A program made the position numbers and the translations under genes. Shown here piece after piece: positions 32,725-44,379 of a stretch of DNA of 64,000 nucleotides (positions are counted from its first letter, which is position 1; every line of letters starts with the position of its first letter). The stretch is taken from NCBI GenBank assembly GCA_050084515.1, contig CM114272.1:16678001-16742000 (forward strand), in the 5' to 3' direction. Origin of the DNA: Blasia pusilla. Taxonomy: Eukaryota > Marchantiophyta > Marchantiopsida > Blasiales. A model generated the notes under the pieces. It was not told where the DNA came from. It saw only the letters and a list, made by a program, of their open reading frames with translations, and made no database searches.

Positions 32725-33989
32725 AGAAAATCTACTATTTTTTAGGGCTCTTTAGAGAAAAAAATTCACGTATTTTTGGCACCTCTTACCTTGCTAGTCT
32801 TACTAATTTCATGAAATTCCCGAACGCCGGTTGTCATAGCTCAACGCATCTTCTTCTAGTAATTGTCCCGCACGACCTCCACAGACCGACCCCGAGCGAA
32901 GTTTCCGAACTCCGTGTGTCTCCCGTATCAAAACCCGTCTTGGGCCCTTGGCCGCAGATTCTTGTGCAACCTTGTTGCTAAATGCGTGTCCGGGAGATCC
33001 GCGTGTGCAGCGGACACCGATGATAGGACTTCCGCTCTGAAATGTGTACACACCATACACATTAGGGGGGAAGGCTTGTTCTTTCTTTTCAGGGCCAGTT
33101 ATGGCCTGCGGGTTTTTTCTCTCTATGCCCCCCGCTTTTGTATCTATCAAGAGTTATTGTTGAAGTTCATCGTTCTCCAGTTTTTACACACACCGTCGTC
33201 CAACACGACGAACCCGATGTTCACAATGAGAATTGTCGCGGCGTAACTCGTGAGCGGATATGCGAACTGAATTCGCTCCGCAAAGGGAGAGCAATGCACT
33301 TCGCAACCAAATGCGGACGCACGCTGTGCTACAGGAGAAGAACAAATGTCTTCCCACCAGATATCTCTCCCGCTACTCGCAAATCGTTGGTGTGTTTAGT
33401 CAGCCCATAACGACCCGAGACACACGGCGACGGTGGTGTCCAGGAGTGGCACGATTCCGTTCCTCGGGGACGGAATTAAAACCATTTTCCCTCATCGTTT
33501 CTGAGAAGGTTTGTAAGCGCTGTAGTTTCGGCGGCGAGAGTTCACCTCCTCGTTCACACAACATTTTCCCTGTCCCACGATTCACAATCGCGATTGTGTC
33601 AGCCGGCATGTCGATTAGGTCGCTATGCGCTCGAGTCCAGATGTTCACTGCTTGCTCTTGGCGTATATACTGCACAACACGTGACCAACTCCAGTCGCCA
33701 CAGTGCAGGACGATACAGTTTGACGCCCCACACTGTATTTAATTCTTGAGAAACCTGCACAGATGTATTTAAACAAGTACCTGAAGGTGTCGTTCGCGAA
33801 GAGGAAACCGAATTCTTTCGTCAGATACACACGCAAATGCGCTTTGAACACGGATGTGAATGTGTCAGGTGTAAAGAGGATCAGTTGTCAAACGCACGAA
33901 CACACAAGAGGTCAGTCGGTCTGTTTCTGTCACACCAACGCGCGCGGGCGCCCGCACGCACGCACGGAAGATGTTCAGTATCTCCTGCA
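32725..33989. other. Spacer with a possible minus-strand exon
   Basis: A minus-strand frame at 33737-33400 (112 codons, containing YIRQEQAVNIWTRAHSD and DTIAIVNRGTGKM, ending RRVSRVVMG) has balanced composition. It is preceded by AATACAG, a possible acceptor. A further protein-like piece (FTPDTFTSVFKAHLRVYLTK) lies upstream at about 33890-33785, but the phases do not join. I cannot name a family. Confidence 0.25.
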
Positions 33990-34735
33990 GCCCTGCTGGA
34001 AAAAGAAACAGTCTCTTATCATGAGATTTCAGGCACTGGAAAAGAACATCATCAACCGGTCAACGATGCAACTGCGCCACTCCGCGAGGACCAGGGAGAG
34101 AAACATCGGATCAATTTCTTCTGTAGACGATGTAACTCCACGAAGAACGAGGAAGAGGCTCTACATTCTTCTCCTGCGGAAAGAATCAGAGCCTTTCAGG
34201 AGATTTCGGACACTGGAAAAGAACAACAGCAATCAGTCAATATCAGTCTTTCTCTGGACGATGCAAGTGCGCCACTCCGCGAAGACCAAGCACAGAAAAT
34301 TCGGATCAATCTTTTCCTGCAGATGATATCATTCCGTGAAGAATGAGGGAGAGGTTCTATTTTCTTATCCTGGAGGACGAAACAGTGTCTTTCAGGAGAT
34401 TTAAGACACTGGAAAAGAACAATATCGATGAGTCGATGTCCTTCTCTGGATGATGGAAGTGCGCCACTCCGCGCGGACCAAGGAGAGACAAATCGGATCA
34501 ATCTTCTTCTGTAGATGATTCCATGAAGAACGAGGAAGAGGTTCTATTTTCTTCTCCTGAACGAAACAGTGTCTCTCATGAGATTTCAGACTCGGGAAAA
34601 GAACAACATCGATCCGATAATCCCTTCCTCGGGACCATGCAACTGCGCCACTTTGCGAGGACCAACGAGCGAAAATTCGGATCAACGTCGTCCTGCGCGA
34701 GGGAGAGCAAAGAAAAATCGGGAACATCATCTTCG
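33990..34735. repeat. Tandem repeat, about 190-bp units, nearly four copies
   Basis: Units are marked by GATGCAACTGCGCCACTCCG-like text at about 34067, 34258, 34450 and 34637 and by GACACTGGAAAAGAACA between them. Unit lengths of 191, 192 and 187 are not all multiples of three, so the long plus-strand frames here are by-products. Confidence 0.85.
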
Positions 34736-34769
34736 ATGTGATTTCAGCAACGGGCGATCACTCTTCCTC

Positions 34770-35190
34770 TTGGTTTGCGTGTTTGTTGCGATTCCAGAAG
34801 CGTGCACTTACTTTGAATTTTTTGCTTGCATGTTTGCTGCGATTCCAGAAGCGTGCACTTACTTTGAATTTTCCGCCTGCAAGTTTATCGCTATCCCAGA
34901 GGCGTGCACTTCCTTTGAATTTTCCGCCTGCAAGCTTATCACGATCTCAGAGGCGTGCACTTCCTTTGAATTTTCCGCCTGCAAGTTCATCGCGATCCCA
35001 GAGGCGTGCACTTCCTTTCAATTTTTCGCCTGCAAGTTCATCGCGATCCCAGAGGCGTGCACTTCCTTTCAATTTTTCGCCTGCAAGTTTATCGCGATCC
35101 CAGAAGCATGCACTTCCTTTCAATTCTTCGCCTGCAAGTTCATCGCGATTCCAGAAGCGTGCACTTCCTTTAAGTTTTTCGCTTGCACTT
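34770..35190. repeat. Tandem repeat, 51-bp units, about eight copies
   Basis: Each unit carries GCCTGCAAGTTCATCGCGAT followed by CCCAGAGGCGTGCACTTCC. As 51 is divisible by three, several frames stay open through the array. The plus frame gives a 17-residue repeat AIPEACTSF and the minus frame gives GSARLWDRDELAGEKLK. No start or splice context proves translation on either strand. Confidence 0.9.
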
Positions 35191-36689
35191 CCAGAACTGT
35201 GCATTTGAGTCACAGCACTGGAGACAGAGAAGTGATTAGCTTTGCATCCCTGCGGACCACAGAATCAACTCCATCATCGACTGTTTCCATCTTCCAGCGG
35301 AGACGCAAGGTTTCCTGGATACCTGCCCTAAGCAGCAGTGCATGCATGCGGTGGACACATAGCACGAAAAGGGAGGAAGAAGCCAGAAAACTCCACCATG
35401 AAATAAGTGAAAAGACCCGTAAAAGAGGGGATGGGGATGGGGACGCTCAAATAAAACAATGAGCATTTGAACGAGTCAAAGTCCAAGGTGTAAAGCAGTA
35501 GAGGAGAAACCGTCCAAAAGCACTACAAACAATAATGAAAAAAGAGAGCAATTGCATAAAATATTAGTTCCAAGTTCTTTTTCTCTAGAGAGAGGATCGC
35601 CCATCTATTTCCATCTATACCATTGAGAAAACATTGAGTCGGAGGGATCTCTTGGTGGAAATGGATAGGGAGGACTTATGTGTCCTCTTTATCTTTTGGG
35701 ACTTTTTTTATAATATGAATCAATTATGCATGTGCGAGTGTTGTAGGGCCCCATACTCCATATTTTTTACTTTTTTTCCTTCTTAACCTCACACCTTCAA
35801 AAGAGGAAGTGCCCACTTTTTGTTTGTTGCTTCCTCAATGTTACACGTTTCCAGATAATTCAAATGGTTAGAACATTCCCAAACACCTTTCTATCCAAAA
35901 TCTTAGAATTCAAAAATTCTTCTTAAAAATAGATTTTAGCATATACTTCTTAAAAGTATGGGACAAAAGATTTCTATGAGTTTTGTTGCTTGATCTACAA
36001 AGAATGCTTGCGCCAAAAAACCTTTAGTTGCATGGTGGATGTCCAAATTTTGTGGAGTGGGTTTGCAAAGAATGCTCTAGTTGATAAAACATTAGGAGTT
36101 TGGTTGTTAGGATGCTTTGACCACAACCTCTCTTAGATATCTACAAATGGTATGCTATCTTGCTTCCACCCTGAAGTTTGTAGAGAATTTTTTGGTTCTC
36201 ACAATCTATACTATTAAACTAATATAACCTCCTCATAATTCAAGTTAAAAGTGGAAAAGCATAACACGAAGATCTTGGGTGGTGGGGGGAACTTGACGCA
36301 ACACGTAAAAAAATTTCAAACTCGATGTAAGACAAATCAAAAGAGGGACCTTCGAGTCCATTAATTGCTCAAAGTTGGAATGGATGGGTAGAGCAAAATT
36401 CTCTACCCTCACAAGCTACATTCTAAAACAAGAAAAGAAAAACTTTATTCACATAGTGCATTATTACCATACAATTTCTAGTATGAAACCTTAGAAGTCT
36501 TATGCAAGAAAATATGATAAGATTAATAATATATTGTAGATTGTTATGGATCAAATGTTTTACAATTTTGTTCTCCTCTTAGCGGTCTCATGGTGCAAGT
36601 ACTTGTAGAGTTTTGTAGCACTCAAAGAAATTTTTTTTAGATTAGTGAAGATTTGATCTTCTTTATCATGCATCTTTCTCTTGAGGGGT
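35191..36689. other. Spacer; possible isolated Helitron 5' end at 36206
   Basis: The sequence becomes AT-rich after 35460. A|TCTATACTATTAAACTA at about 36206 resembles plant Helitron 5' ends, but no hairpin-CTRR partner is clear before 36690. No gene is visible. Confidence 0.3.
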
Positions 36690-36816
36690 TTGTCATGCGT
36701 ATACACATCGTTACACAACATACATCGTTGTCACCGAACACACACAAAAATACGCACGATCCCATGCTAACTCATGGCATCCAAACAACGAGACAAGAAG
36801 TACCAAAATATCTCCA
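36690..36816 (-). repeat. Outer B block (B2) of element 2
   Basis: It is about 90% identical by eye to 37326-37453 over some 120 bp, sharing ACACAACATACATCG and CCATGCTAACTCATGGCATC. Its outer end gives the CATGACAA terminus at 36690-36697. Confidence 0.85.
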
Positions 36817-37325
36817 ATAAAATAAGATCCAATCTCTCACAACACCATAGTTCTCACATGTCTCTCAATGTCAAACCAAACCCACTCTCCTAATGAGAGG
36901 CTTGGGTTACACACACAATGTGAGCAAGACCATAGCTCCACCGCCTCATGCCAAGAGGTTCAACAAGAGAGAATGAGCTCTCAAGCTCTCTCTCCTTGAG
37001 GTATATCCCTCCCCTCTCCCAAGCTCTCTCCATGGTAACCTATGCTCCCAAATCACATCCTTGGTTCTTGATCAGATGTAGGAGGTCAAGGGCCACTTAC
37101 CAAAAATATGAAGTTGATCATATACTCAAAATGGTACTTACCTAAAATAGTAAGTTCCTCAATATGGCTCCAAATGAGCCGAAACGAAGGGGAAACCTGC
37201 TCTCTCAGGTTTCCCGGGGCCTAGGGGGCCTCATCAGGTCATCCTCAACTTACTGAGCCTGTGCTCCACTTGTCATGAAGGCGCTCTACTAGATCTCACC
37301 GATCTATCCTAAAAGACGTGACAAC
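36817..37325 (-). repeat. Second A block (A2) of element 2
   Basis: It is nearly identical to 44396-44912 for about 510 bp, from TAAAATAAGATCC to CTATCCTAAAAGACGTGACA. It contains a conserved hairpin, arms 37190-37199 and 37206-37215 around CTCTCT. Confidence 0.9.
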
Positions 37326-37466
37326 TATCGCGCGCATACACATCGCTACACAACATACATCGCTATCACCAAACACACACACAAACACGCACGATCCCAT
37401 GCTAACTCATGGCATCCAAAAAATGAGACAAGAAGTATCAAAATATCTCCAATCGCCCCCCTAGTT
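37326..37466 (-). repeat. Inner B block (B1) and polypurine tract of element 2
   Basis: Minus-strand AACTAGGGGGGCG (37466-37454) equals the purine tract of element 1. B1 follows at 37453-37326 and joins A2 directly. Confidence 0.85.
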
Positions 37467-37633
37467 GGTGGTTAGATCCCTCTAACTCCAGATAGCCATC
37501 TATCCCTACCTACCATGACATACATCTCTCAGACGCTAAGAGCAAGAAGGCCGGGTGCTCATGTGGCCCCATCGTTAGTCGCCTTCTTGTCATCCATGTC
37601 ACAGATACAAGTCGGAATGTAGAACTACCTACG

Positions 37634-38444
37634 CTATGTACATCTGGGACACATCCATCGTCCCCCAGGGACCCTAGTGAGAGATGGCGTCAGACATGCC
37701 ATATGCCATCCTCTCGAACATCCATCACAGACTAGCATAGTAGCTGCACCACAGGCGAAACCACACAACATATATCTCAAGCCTGCAGGAACTACTGCTA
37801 AACTCGGATCAACTGTACCGTCAATGTTCAGAAGATGACATGGCGCACAGTTACGCACATGGTCCTTCCAAACCATACCATCACGTCCCTCCAATAAGAG
37901 AACACTGGATGGCAAAATCTCACTAACTCTCAAGATGGTGCGCCTTGCAGCCACATCCAAGGTCGTGGGTGCCGTCTGCTGCAAGTAGACATTGTCTCCT
38001 TGATGAAACCTCCGGATAGTAGGTTGATAACCACCTCCCCGAATAGTCGCATACCTCAATGTATCCTGATGTTACGCAATCGTCAAGTTCTCAAACGTCA
38101 TGGGCATCACTCTCCGAAACAACTCAGCCCTCTGAGAACATGCTCGTATCCATACATCAAGGTCATCAAGGTTCAACACCTCACCAACATCTCGACAAAT
38201 GGCCGCAGGTAAATCTGGCTCTCGGCCATACAAAAGCAAGTACGGTGAGAAAGACGCTAAGGATGCCTTCCTGCTGAATCTGTATCCCATCGCCAACCAC
38301 GGCAACTGGAAGTCCCAATCTCCTAGGTGACCTCTCTGCAAGCCATACTTGCGTAATCCTCTCTTCACAGTCTGCACAACCCGCTCTGCTAGTCCATTCG
38401 CCTCAGGATCATCTTGCAAAGTAGTGCGGTGGTCAAGCCAAGGA
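37634..38444 (-). pseudogene. Integrase C-terminal half and PHD finger of element 2
   Basis: From about 38440 the minus strand reads LDHRTTLQDDPEANGLAERV, which carries the third catalytic residue of the integrase, then GLRKYG, the DMW-like C-terminal region and HQGDNVYLQQ. The chain ends with a PHD finger at about 37790-37637: MLC, VCDGC, GWHMAC and WMCPRC, with the first Cys replaced by Tyr. A stop codon at 37634-37636 is the natural end of the polyprotein. Confidence 0.8.
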
Positions 38445-38705
38445 CAACCCCTGCTCTTCATGATATTATATGTGCTGAGATTCCGAATCCCATAACTCAT
38501 CCTAGGCTACATTCTACTGTAAGAAATTGTATGATTCATGGTCCGTGTGGAGTAGCACATCCAACTGCACGTTGCACAGATAAAACGACAAAAAAATGTT
38601 CCAAAGGATATCCAATGCTCTTTACATCAATGAAAATGGAGAATGAGGATGGATATCCTATTTATAAAAGGCAATTCATTGGTTGTTGTTTATTTTTTCA
38701 TTTAA
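38445..38705 (+). mobile_element. Helitron Rep fragment lodged in the integrase core of element 2
   Basis: The plus strand reads AEIPNP, then MIHGPCGVAHPTARC, KCSKGYP and DGYPIYKRQ, which is the conserved start of the plant Helitron Rep-type protein. It sits exactly where the integrase should continue from FLDGVLSH (38702, minus) to the Glu-containing segment (about 38440, minus). The missing integrase part includes the second catalytic Asp. Confidence 0.75.
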
Positions 38706-39035
38706 TGACTCAACACTCCATCTAGGAAGGCATACGCTACTCCCTCACTCGCTTTGTCAGGCAAGGCAACCAACTCTATCCACTTCGAGAAGTGCTCGAC
38801 CATCACCAACACATAACGACTATGGCGCTCCGTCAAAGGCAAAGGTCCTGCAAAATCCAAACTCCATCTATAACCTAAACCCATGATCGGAAGTGGATGC
38901 AACTGTGGAGTCGGAGCATTGAACGATGCTCCGACTCGATCACACACCATGCATCTAGAACCAAACTGATGAACGTGAGTCTGCATGCCTTGCCACCAAT
39001 ACTAAACTTGGAGCAAGCTGTCGGATCTCCATGTG
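38706..39035 (-). pseudogene. Integrase N-terminal part of element 2
   Basis: The minus strand reads LLQV-stop-YWWQGM (TAG for Gln), CMVCDR of the HHCC module, WSLDFAGPLP with the first catalytic Asp kept, VEHFSKWIELVALPDKASEG and FLDGVLSH. It begins abruptly near 39035, directly next to the end of the methyltransferase section. Confidence 0.8.
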
Positions 39036-40330
39036 CAGTACCCGAAACCACGCTCGATGTTGTGGCTACCATCTCCTGGCGTACATGCAAAACATCCCAA
39101 GAAGTCCAAGGGTGTCTCTCCTTATCACCCTTGGTGTGTCGATCTCCTTGGGTCTTGCCGCCAGCCACTGCCTCAACCGTCTCGATAGGCATGGGGCTCA
39201 CCAACACAACAACTGTGATCTGTCGCATCCTCAAACGACATTTCTTAGCTACTCCTAAGCTGAAAATCCATGTCAATCAGTTCAAGTCCATCGCTTGACC
39301 CAAGACATGACGTTGTGATGCATCTGATAGTGATGGTACTTCCGTCACTCTTATGGGGAATCCCATCACTTGATCTCGCTCATCAGCGTTGGGCTCCACC
39401 AACCTCTATACATGGTCATCCCAAACCAAGCCAGGTCCAACCTCCTTGAATGCATAGGAAGCGGAAAATTCACCAATGTGGGAAAGGCTGCTCGTGGCAT
39501 GCCAATCCTATTGACTACAATCAATGGCGGTCGATCATCGTGCCTCATAGAATGTGATCGACGGCCCAGATCCAATATAGAATCCACCAACAAATCGGAA
39601 GGACGCTCCACCTTGCATAAGCCCTCCGCAACACCTCATGTGGTACCAAGTTGGTCCACCAAAGATACGGGCGGTGTGCTCTAGAACCTACACTCGCCGC
39701 ATCTAAAAACACTGCCGGGCCGATCCATGCGCGCACTTGATGTGCACTCGTCACCATGCAGGACCTCGAATGCCCCAAAATCGGCACATTCTCCAAAATG
39801 TATGCTGGAGAACAAGGCTGATACTCTTGTAAATATCGCAAGATCCGTATCATCTCCCAAAACAACATGGACCGAGTGTCAGCTAATCAGCTACCTCGTC
39901 CAGCCCTTGATTGGCCTTGACACGGCCAACCAGCAATGACCAAGTCTATGGTCCCTACCCGCTCCAAGTCCTGCGTCCCCAACAATGAAATGTCCCTCGG
40001 TAGGGAACTCTGGTAACCTTGAATGGAGGACGCAGACAACAAGTCGGGAAAACGGAGGCATAACTGCGCCACACGGTCAAGTGAAGCGCGCCTCGCAACA
40101 TCATCAATCTCCACATAAAGGTACTACTACACGCGCACTCCAGCGTGCAAAATAGCAGCTAACCCAATGGTGATCCCTCCAAAGAGATCCAACATCCGAA
40201 TACCCTCCTTTGGGATGCACCACAGAATCGGGGTGTTGTCCAAAGGGGTCATAGCAGCACTCTTGCCTACCTGGGGTTCCTCTGACTTGTCATACTCTTG
40301 TGCAAACGTCTCGCTCCACGCGGTCGGCAC
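39036..40330 (-). pseudogene. C5-cytosine DNA methyltransferase domain inside element 2
   Basis: Motif I MLDLFGGITIGLAAIL (about 40205-40160), VEIDD, motif IV IAGWPCQGQSRAG (about 39935-39895), MLFWEMIRILRYL (39868), motif VI LENVPILG (about 39795), QVRAW with motif VIII AASVGSRAHRP and WWTNL (about 39740-39640), then the IX/X region toward 39270 ending in a SLGVAKK segment. All match element 1 in order. Motif VI is intact here (ENV) while element 1 has ENM. Breaks occur at about 40127 and in the section between motifs VIII and X. RT-RNase H should follow but is absent. Confidence 0.85.
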
Positions 40331-40341
40331 ATGCTCAGTGG

Positions 40342-40790
40342 CTAAGCGTCGAAGCTCCTCAGTCGAACCCCAAGCAGCACCTCTCCTCCACGGACTGATG
40401 CGGCTACCATGATACTCCTCTCCATAGAAATGTCAGGAATGGGAGTATCCTCTGCATGGACATGTCCCTCAATGAAATGACTAGGCCAAGTGATAGCACT
40501 GCTAAATGCTGCTAAGGTCGCCATCTCTCCAGGCCGTCGCTCGATCACTGCACCTGTGAATCGAACGGGTAATGAGCTAAGGTGCCCATTACCTGGCTGC
40601 CATCCTAGTCTATAGGACGCTGACTCCTCCCAGTAATCCAGGGAAAACCTGATCGGGTATAACACTACTCCACCAACCAAGACGTTGTAGGACTGTGCAT
40701 TAGTCACTATGGCCTTGGCTCGCACCACGGACTCATCTATAGGATGTCCCGGACGAATCCTCACCACGAATCTGACGTGGACGACCCGAG
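40342..40790 (-). pseudogene. Protease C-terminal remnant and linker of element 2
   Basis: VRIRPGHPIDE, SYNVLVGGVVLYPI and LGWQPGNGHLSSLPV correspond to the second half of the element 1 protease section (about 9640-9845). The half with the active-site DSG loop is missing at about 40790, where the text jumps to the pre-protease linker. Confidence 0.7.
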
Positions 40791-42855
40791 CATCAGCTCC
40801 AAGGGCAATCCATCACCTCCTCTGCAATCACCTCTGAACGTGATGCAAGAACTCCAGCTCCACGCTCACATAGCGTAGCGGCCAGTCGAAAAACCTTGGC
40901 GGGCGTACCTCCCAACGTCATAACATCAAAAGCAGAAAATAAAGGAGCGCGGTACACAATGGTGGCCACCCCCAACAACGTACTCGACACATGCTCCTCC
41001 TGAGCATCAACAATAGGAGTCCTCGCGCTCATTTCTCCCATTGCCCTCCGTGCGTGCACACCAATAACATCATCAACTCTCCGGGAACTCTGATCAGGAC
41101 CCATTGATGGGGTCCTCATCACCTCGGACAACATGAAAGACTAAGGAAGCCTAGTCTGTTTCCTGGCTTCCCCTCGCTCTGGATCCAACTCTGCGGCTGC
41201 TCTACGCGTCACAACTGCGGCGGCCTCCATCTAGGCAACCCCGTACATCCAACCAGGATCCTCCATATCTCTAGGTGCTCCATATGATGTCGATGCCACA
41301 GATCCAGGCATCGGGTAACCTCAATGCCATAGCGGAAATCTGCTCCTGTAGCTCCTGTATCTGAGCAGCCATCCCAACCTCACGCCTGGCATCTCCCTCA
41401 ACGCGTGTAGGTGGTGGGACTCTACCTCCTCCACGGGCAGCTCCACCATCCTGTCGGGAAACTCTAGCTCCTCTTCCCCCAATAGCACCACCAGGTGCAC
41501 GATCTCTAGGCCCACCCGGACCGGCTACTCGCTCTGGTGCCCTCTCTGGCCCTCGGTCCGGACGTAACTCAAGGTGTAAACTGAAACACCTGATGCGTGT
41601 GTGACCATGCCTCTGACAATAGTCACATTGATAACCTCCTGGTGCACCACCATCTTCTCCTCCATGCTAAGGCACATGTCCATGACCTTGACGAGTGCAA
41701 TCACGCTAATGATAGGCTTCCCACATGACCAACAAGTAATCATAGGCGGCTGCTGCTGAGTTGCATATGAAGGCGCAGGTTTCTGTGGCACGGCCTTCCA
41801 GTATCCTCCCTGAGCTCGTGGTGCCACAATCAACCTATCTCAAAGTCCACGTTGCTGCACTATTGATGCAGACAATCGTGAATGTTCTTACCCAGAAGCC
41901 ATGGTGGCTACGCTCTCCTCCGCCATGTTGCGCTCAATGTTCTCGACAGTTCTAAAAACATCTCTCAACGTAGGGGAGGTGTTCATAAGAAATATCCCCT
42001 CCCGCACCCGTGTCCGTAGGGTCCGGCCCAACATCGCGTACCATGACTAGATAGCCTGAGCCTCTGTCATCCCCTGAGTGACGTTGATCAACCGGCGCAA
42101 GCGAGTGTAAGCCTCACGCAAACTCTCACCCGAGCGCCTCTGGAAGTCGTGGATGCTCCGTAACTTCTCCGTCCGTACCCCTTGGTAGCTCGCCCTCAAC
42201 TCAGCGCAGAACTCAACCACGGGGTTGAACCATGGACGAACCCGACTAGACGATGCAAGTGCTCCAATACGAGTGATCCCTCCTAAAACATCACTAGTGG
42301 AAGAGGAAGTAGCCTCTCCTGACTCCTCCTCCTCATCATGGAACGGCTCCGTCCATGACACATAGTGTGGGTCATAGTAGAGTCGTCATGCCTCAATCTC
42401 CTAGGCATATCTGTGGGAGAACTCATGGTAATCGTCCATGGGCGCCCCCTCTAAATGCTGGAATATACCGTTCCATGTTGTAAACGAGTTAAATTCTCTA
42501 GAGTTCCTAGCCCGTTGTGAGTCACACCAACTCCTAAACTCCGCAATGAAGTCGGGTAGCTCTATTGTGCCTACAGCACTCAAAAACCTATGCGGTCCTC
42601 TACCCCGGTCGTCCATCTCCTACGCCCAACTGGTAGGACCCCTCAATGTGTACCCGGATCACTAACACACTCCTCTATACGCTCCCCCTTATCTAAAGAC
42701 GACACAAAAGGAGATTGAGGTGGTCTCTCAGGTGGAGACCCTGGAAACCTCGCACCACTCCAAGTAAACCCTCCAAAGCTACTGTCAGGTCCACTACCTC
42801 GCTTCTCAAAATCTTGAAAGGACGCCGTGATGGCCCTTGTGCCCCTCTCACACAA
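40791..42855 (-). pseudogene. Gag-like region and linker of element 2
   Basis: It begins near 42855 (MCERGTRAITASFQ). MDDYHEF (about 42430), GVRTEKLRSIHDFQRRSGES and AYTRLRRLI (about 42180-42090) mark the Gag core. Two zinc knuckles follow: CWSCGKPHYQRDC across a frameshift (about 41735-41690) and CDYCQRHGHTRIRC (about 41632-41590). An Arg/Gly/Pro-rich stretch and a linker with FRLAATLCERG (about 40890-40860) end it. TAG at 42046-42048 (TEAQAI-stop-SWYAM) again replaces Gln. Confidence 0.8.
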
Positions 42856-44379
42856 TCACTCTCAATCTTGCAAGTAATCCCTCAATCACTAAAACTAAAC
42901 ATGCGGCACTCAATCTACACTCTCTCACTGAGACATGTGTTGTACGGCAACAAGCGGCACGGTCTGGCAAATCAACTTATCTATTGTCTCATCGACAAAC
43001 CATCCTCAACTCTAGACATCCCACACAAGTCTATGTCCCCTAAACTCATACAGCACAAAACCCAATATCCCAAATAACTTCCCAATATCCGGAAATCTCT
43101 CACACATGCACGGTAAGAGACCAGAATGGGTAAGCTGGCAATAATGTCGATGTCACCTCGGCAACTGCAAATCTTAACCCCAACTTGGTCATGAAGATAA
43201 CTCCTCCAATCAGCAAGTCGTATTCCTCTCGTACTGACGCTCCTCAAACCTCCTCGATGTGCGGTGCAGGCTCAGCGGTCCGATGCGGCACTAGCGGCAC
43301 GGAACGGCTACAAACGACACGGCACTCGGCGGCATACCCTCCTCAATCAGCAATTCACACGCTCTACTCCTTAGTGAAGGAGCGGCTTCACGATCAAGAT
43401 AGTGCGGTGCGGCCACAGGCGGCGCGGGCGCGCACGGAATCGGCGGTGTGTTGCGGCTACGGGCGTCACGGCACGATACTCGATCGTCGTCGAGCGGCTA
43501 CCACTCACAACATAACAACATGAAATAAAAACTCAAACACCATAACCCAAGGTCACTTGCCATCACTGGTTGATGACAAAACTTCGATGACGGTGGCGGC
43601 CAAACCAAAGTTCATGGTGGTAGCGCAAGTCAAAGAATCAACGGTGGTCGTGGAAGACCCTCCACTCTTTAATGGCGACAATAACAACCAAAGGATGGAC
43701 AACGGCCGAACGCGGCTCTGAGCAGCGCTAGGCGGCGGCAACGGCCAACGGTGGTCCGTTGACGCTGACGGTTGACTTTTGATGGTGACAGTTGAACGTT
43801 GACGGTGACTATGACAGCGACGGCCGCCGCCGCCGGTGGCTGATTTAGGGTTTGAGCAATTTAACCCTAAATATCGCCTAGCAATGGCAGTTTTGCAAGA
43901 TTGACTATAAATTTTTTCTTACAACTCCAAATTGCACCGTTTGTTGCACAGCGTGCACATCTTCACAATCTACAACGGCGTCAAAAAATATTTTGAATTG
44001 GACATTCCAGTAAAAACTGACATGGACCGTCGTAAAGCCCAATGTCTCTTTCTCCTACACAAAATTCGGCAGCGCTTCCGCGCTGATTTCTTCTAACGAA
44101 AATATAAAACTTGTGAGAACATAAATCAGCAAGCTACATGGTGCTCCTAAGATCACCGGCATGGAGCAATCCGCCCCCATATTCAATTCCTATCGAAAAT
44201 TGGGCAGCGCTTCCGCGTGCCACTCTCCCATACAAAAAATCAGCAAAGCAAAACAGCAAACTCGCAGGGCTCTTGCTCCGGTGAGCACTCCCATGAGCCA
44301 TGAAGCGGGGAACACGGTCCCCCAACCTGTACCAAACATCGAGCAACCAACGAGCTCCCCCATGAAGCTCTCTCGCTCA
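42856..44379 (-). other. Leader of element 2
   Basis: About 1.5 kb between primer site and Gag, versus about 0.35 kb in element 1. It contains G-rich segments (43240-43500 and 43730-43850) and no convincing reading frame. The extra length may be insertion or lineage difference. Confidence 0.5.

Noticed and set aside
33763-34346. Two overlapping plus-strand proteins
   Set aside because: They run through tandem repeats whose unit length is not a multiple of three and have no start or splice support.
34770-35190. CRISPR array
   Set aside because: Units are contiguous 51-bp tandem copies with no unique spacers.
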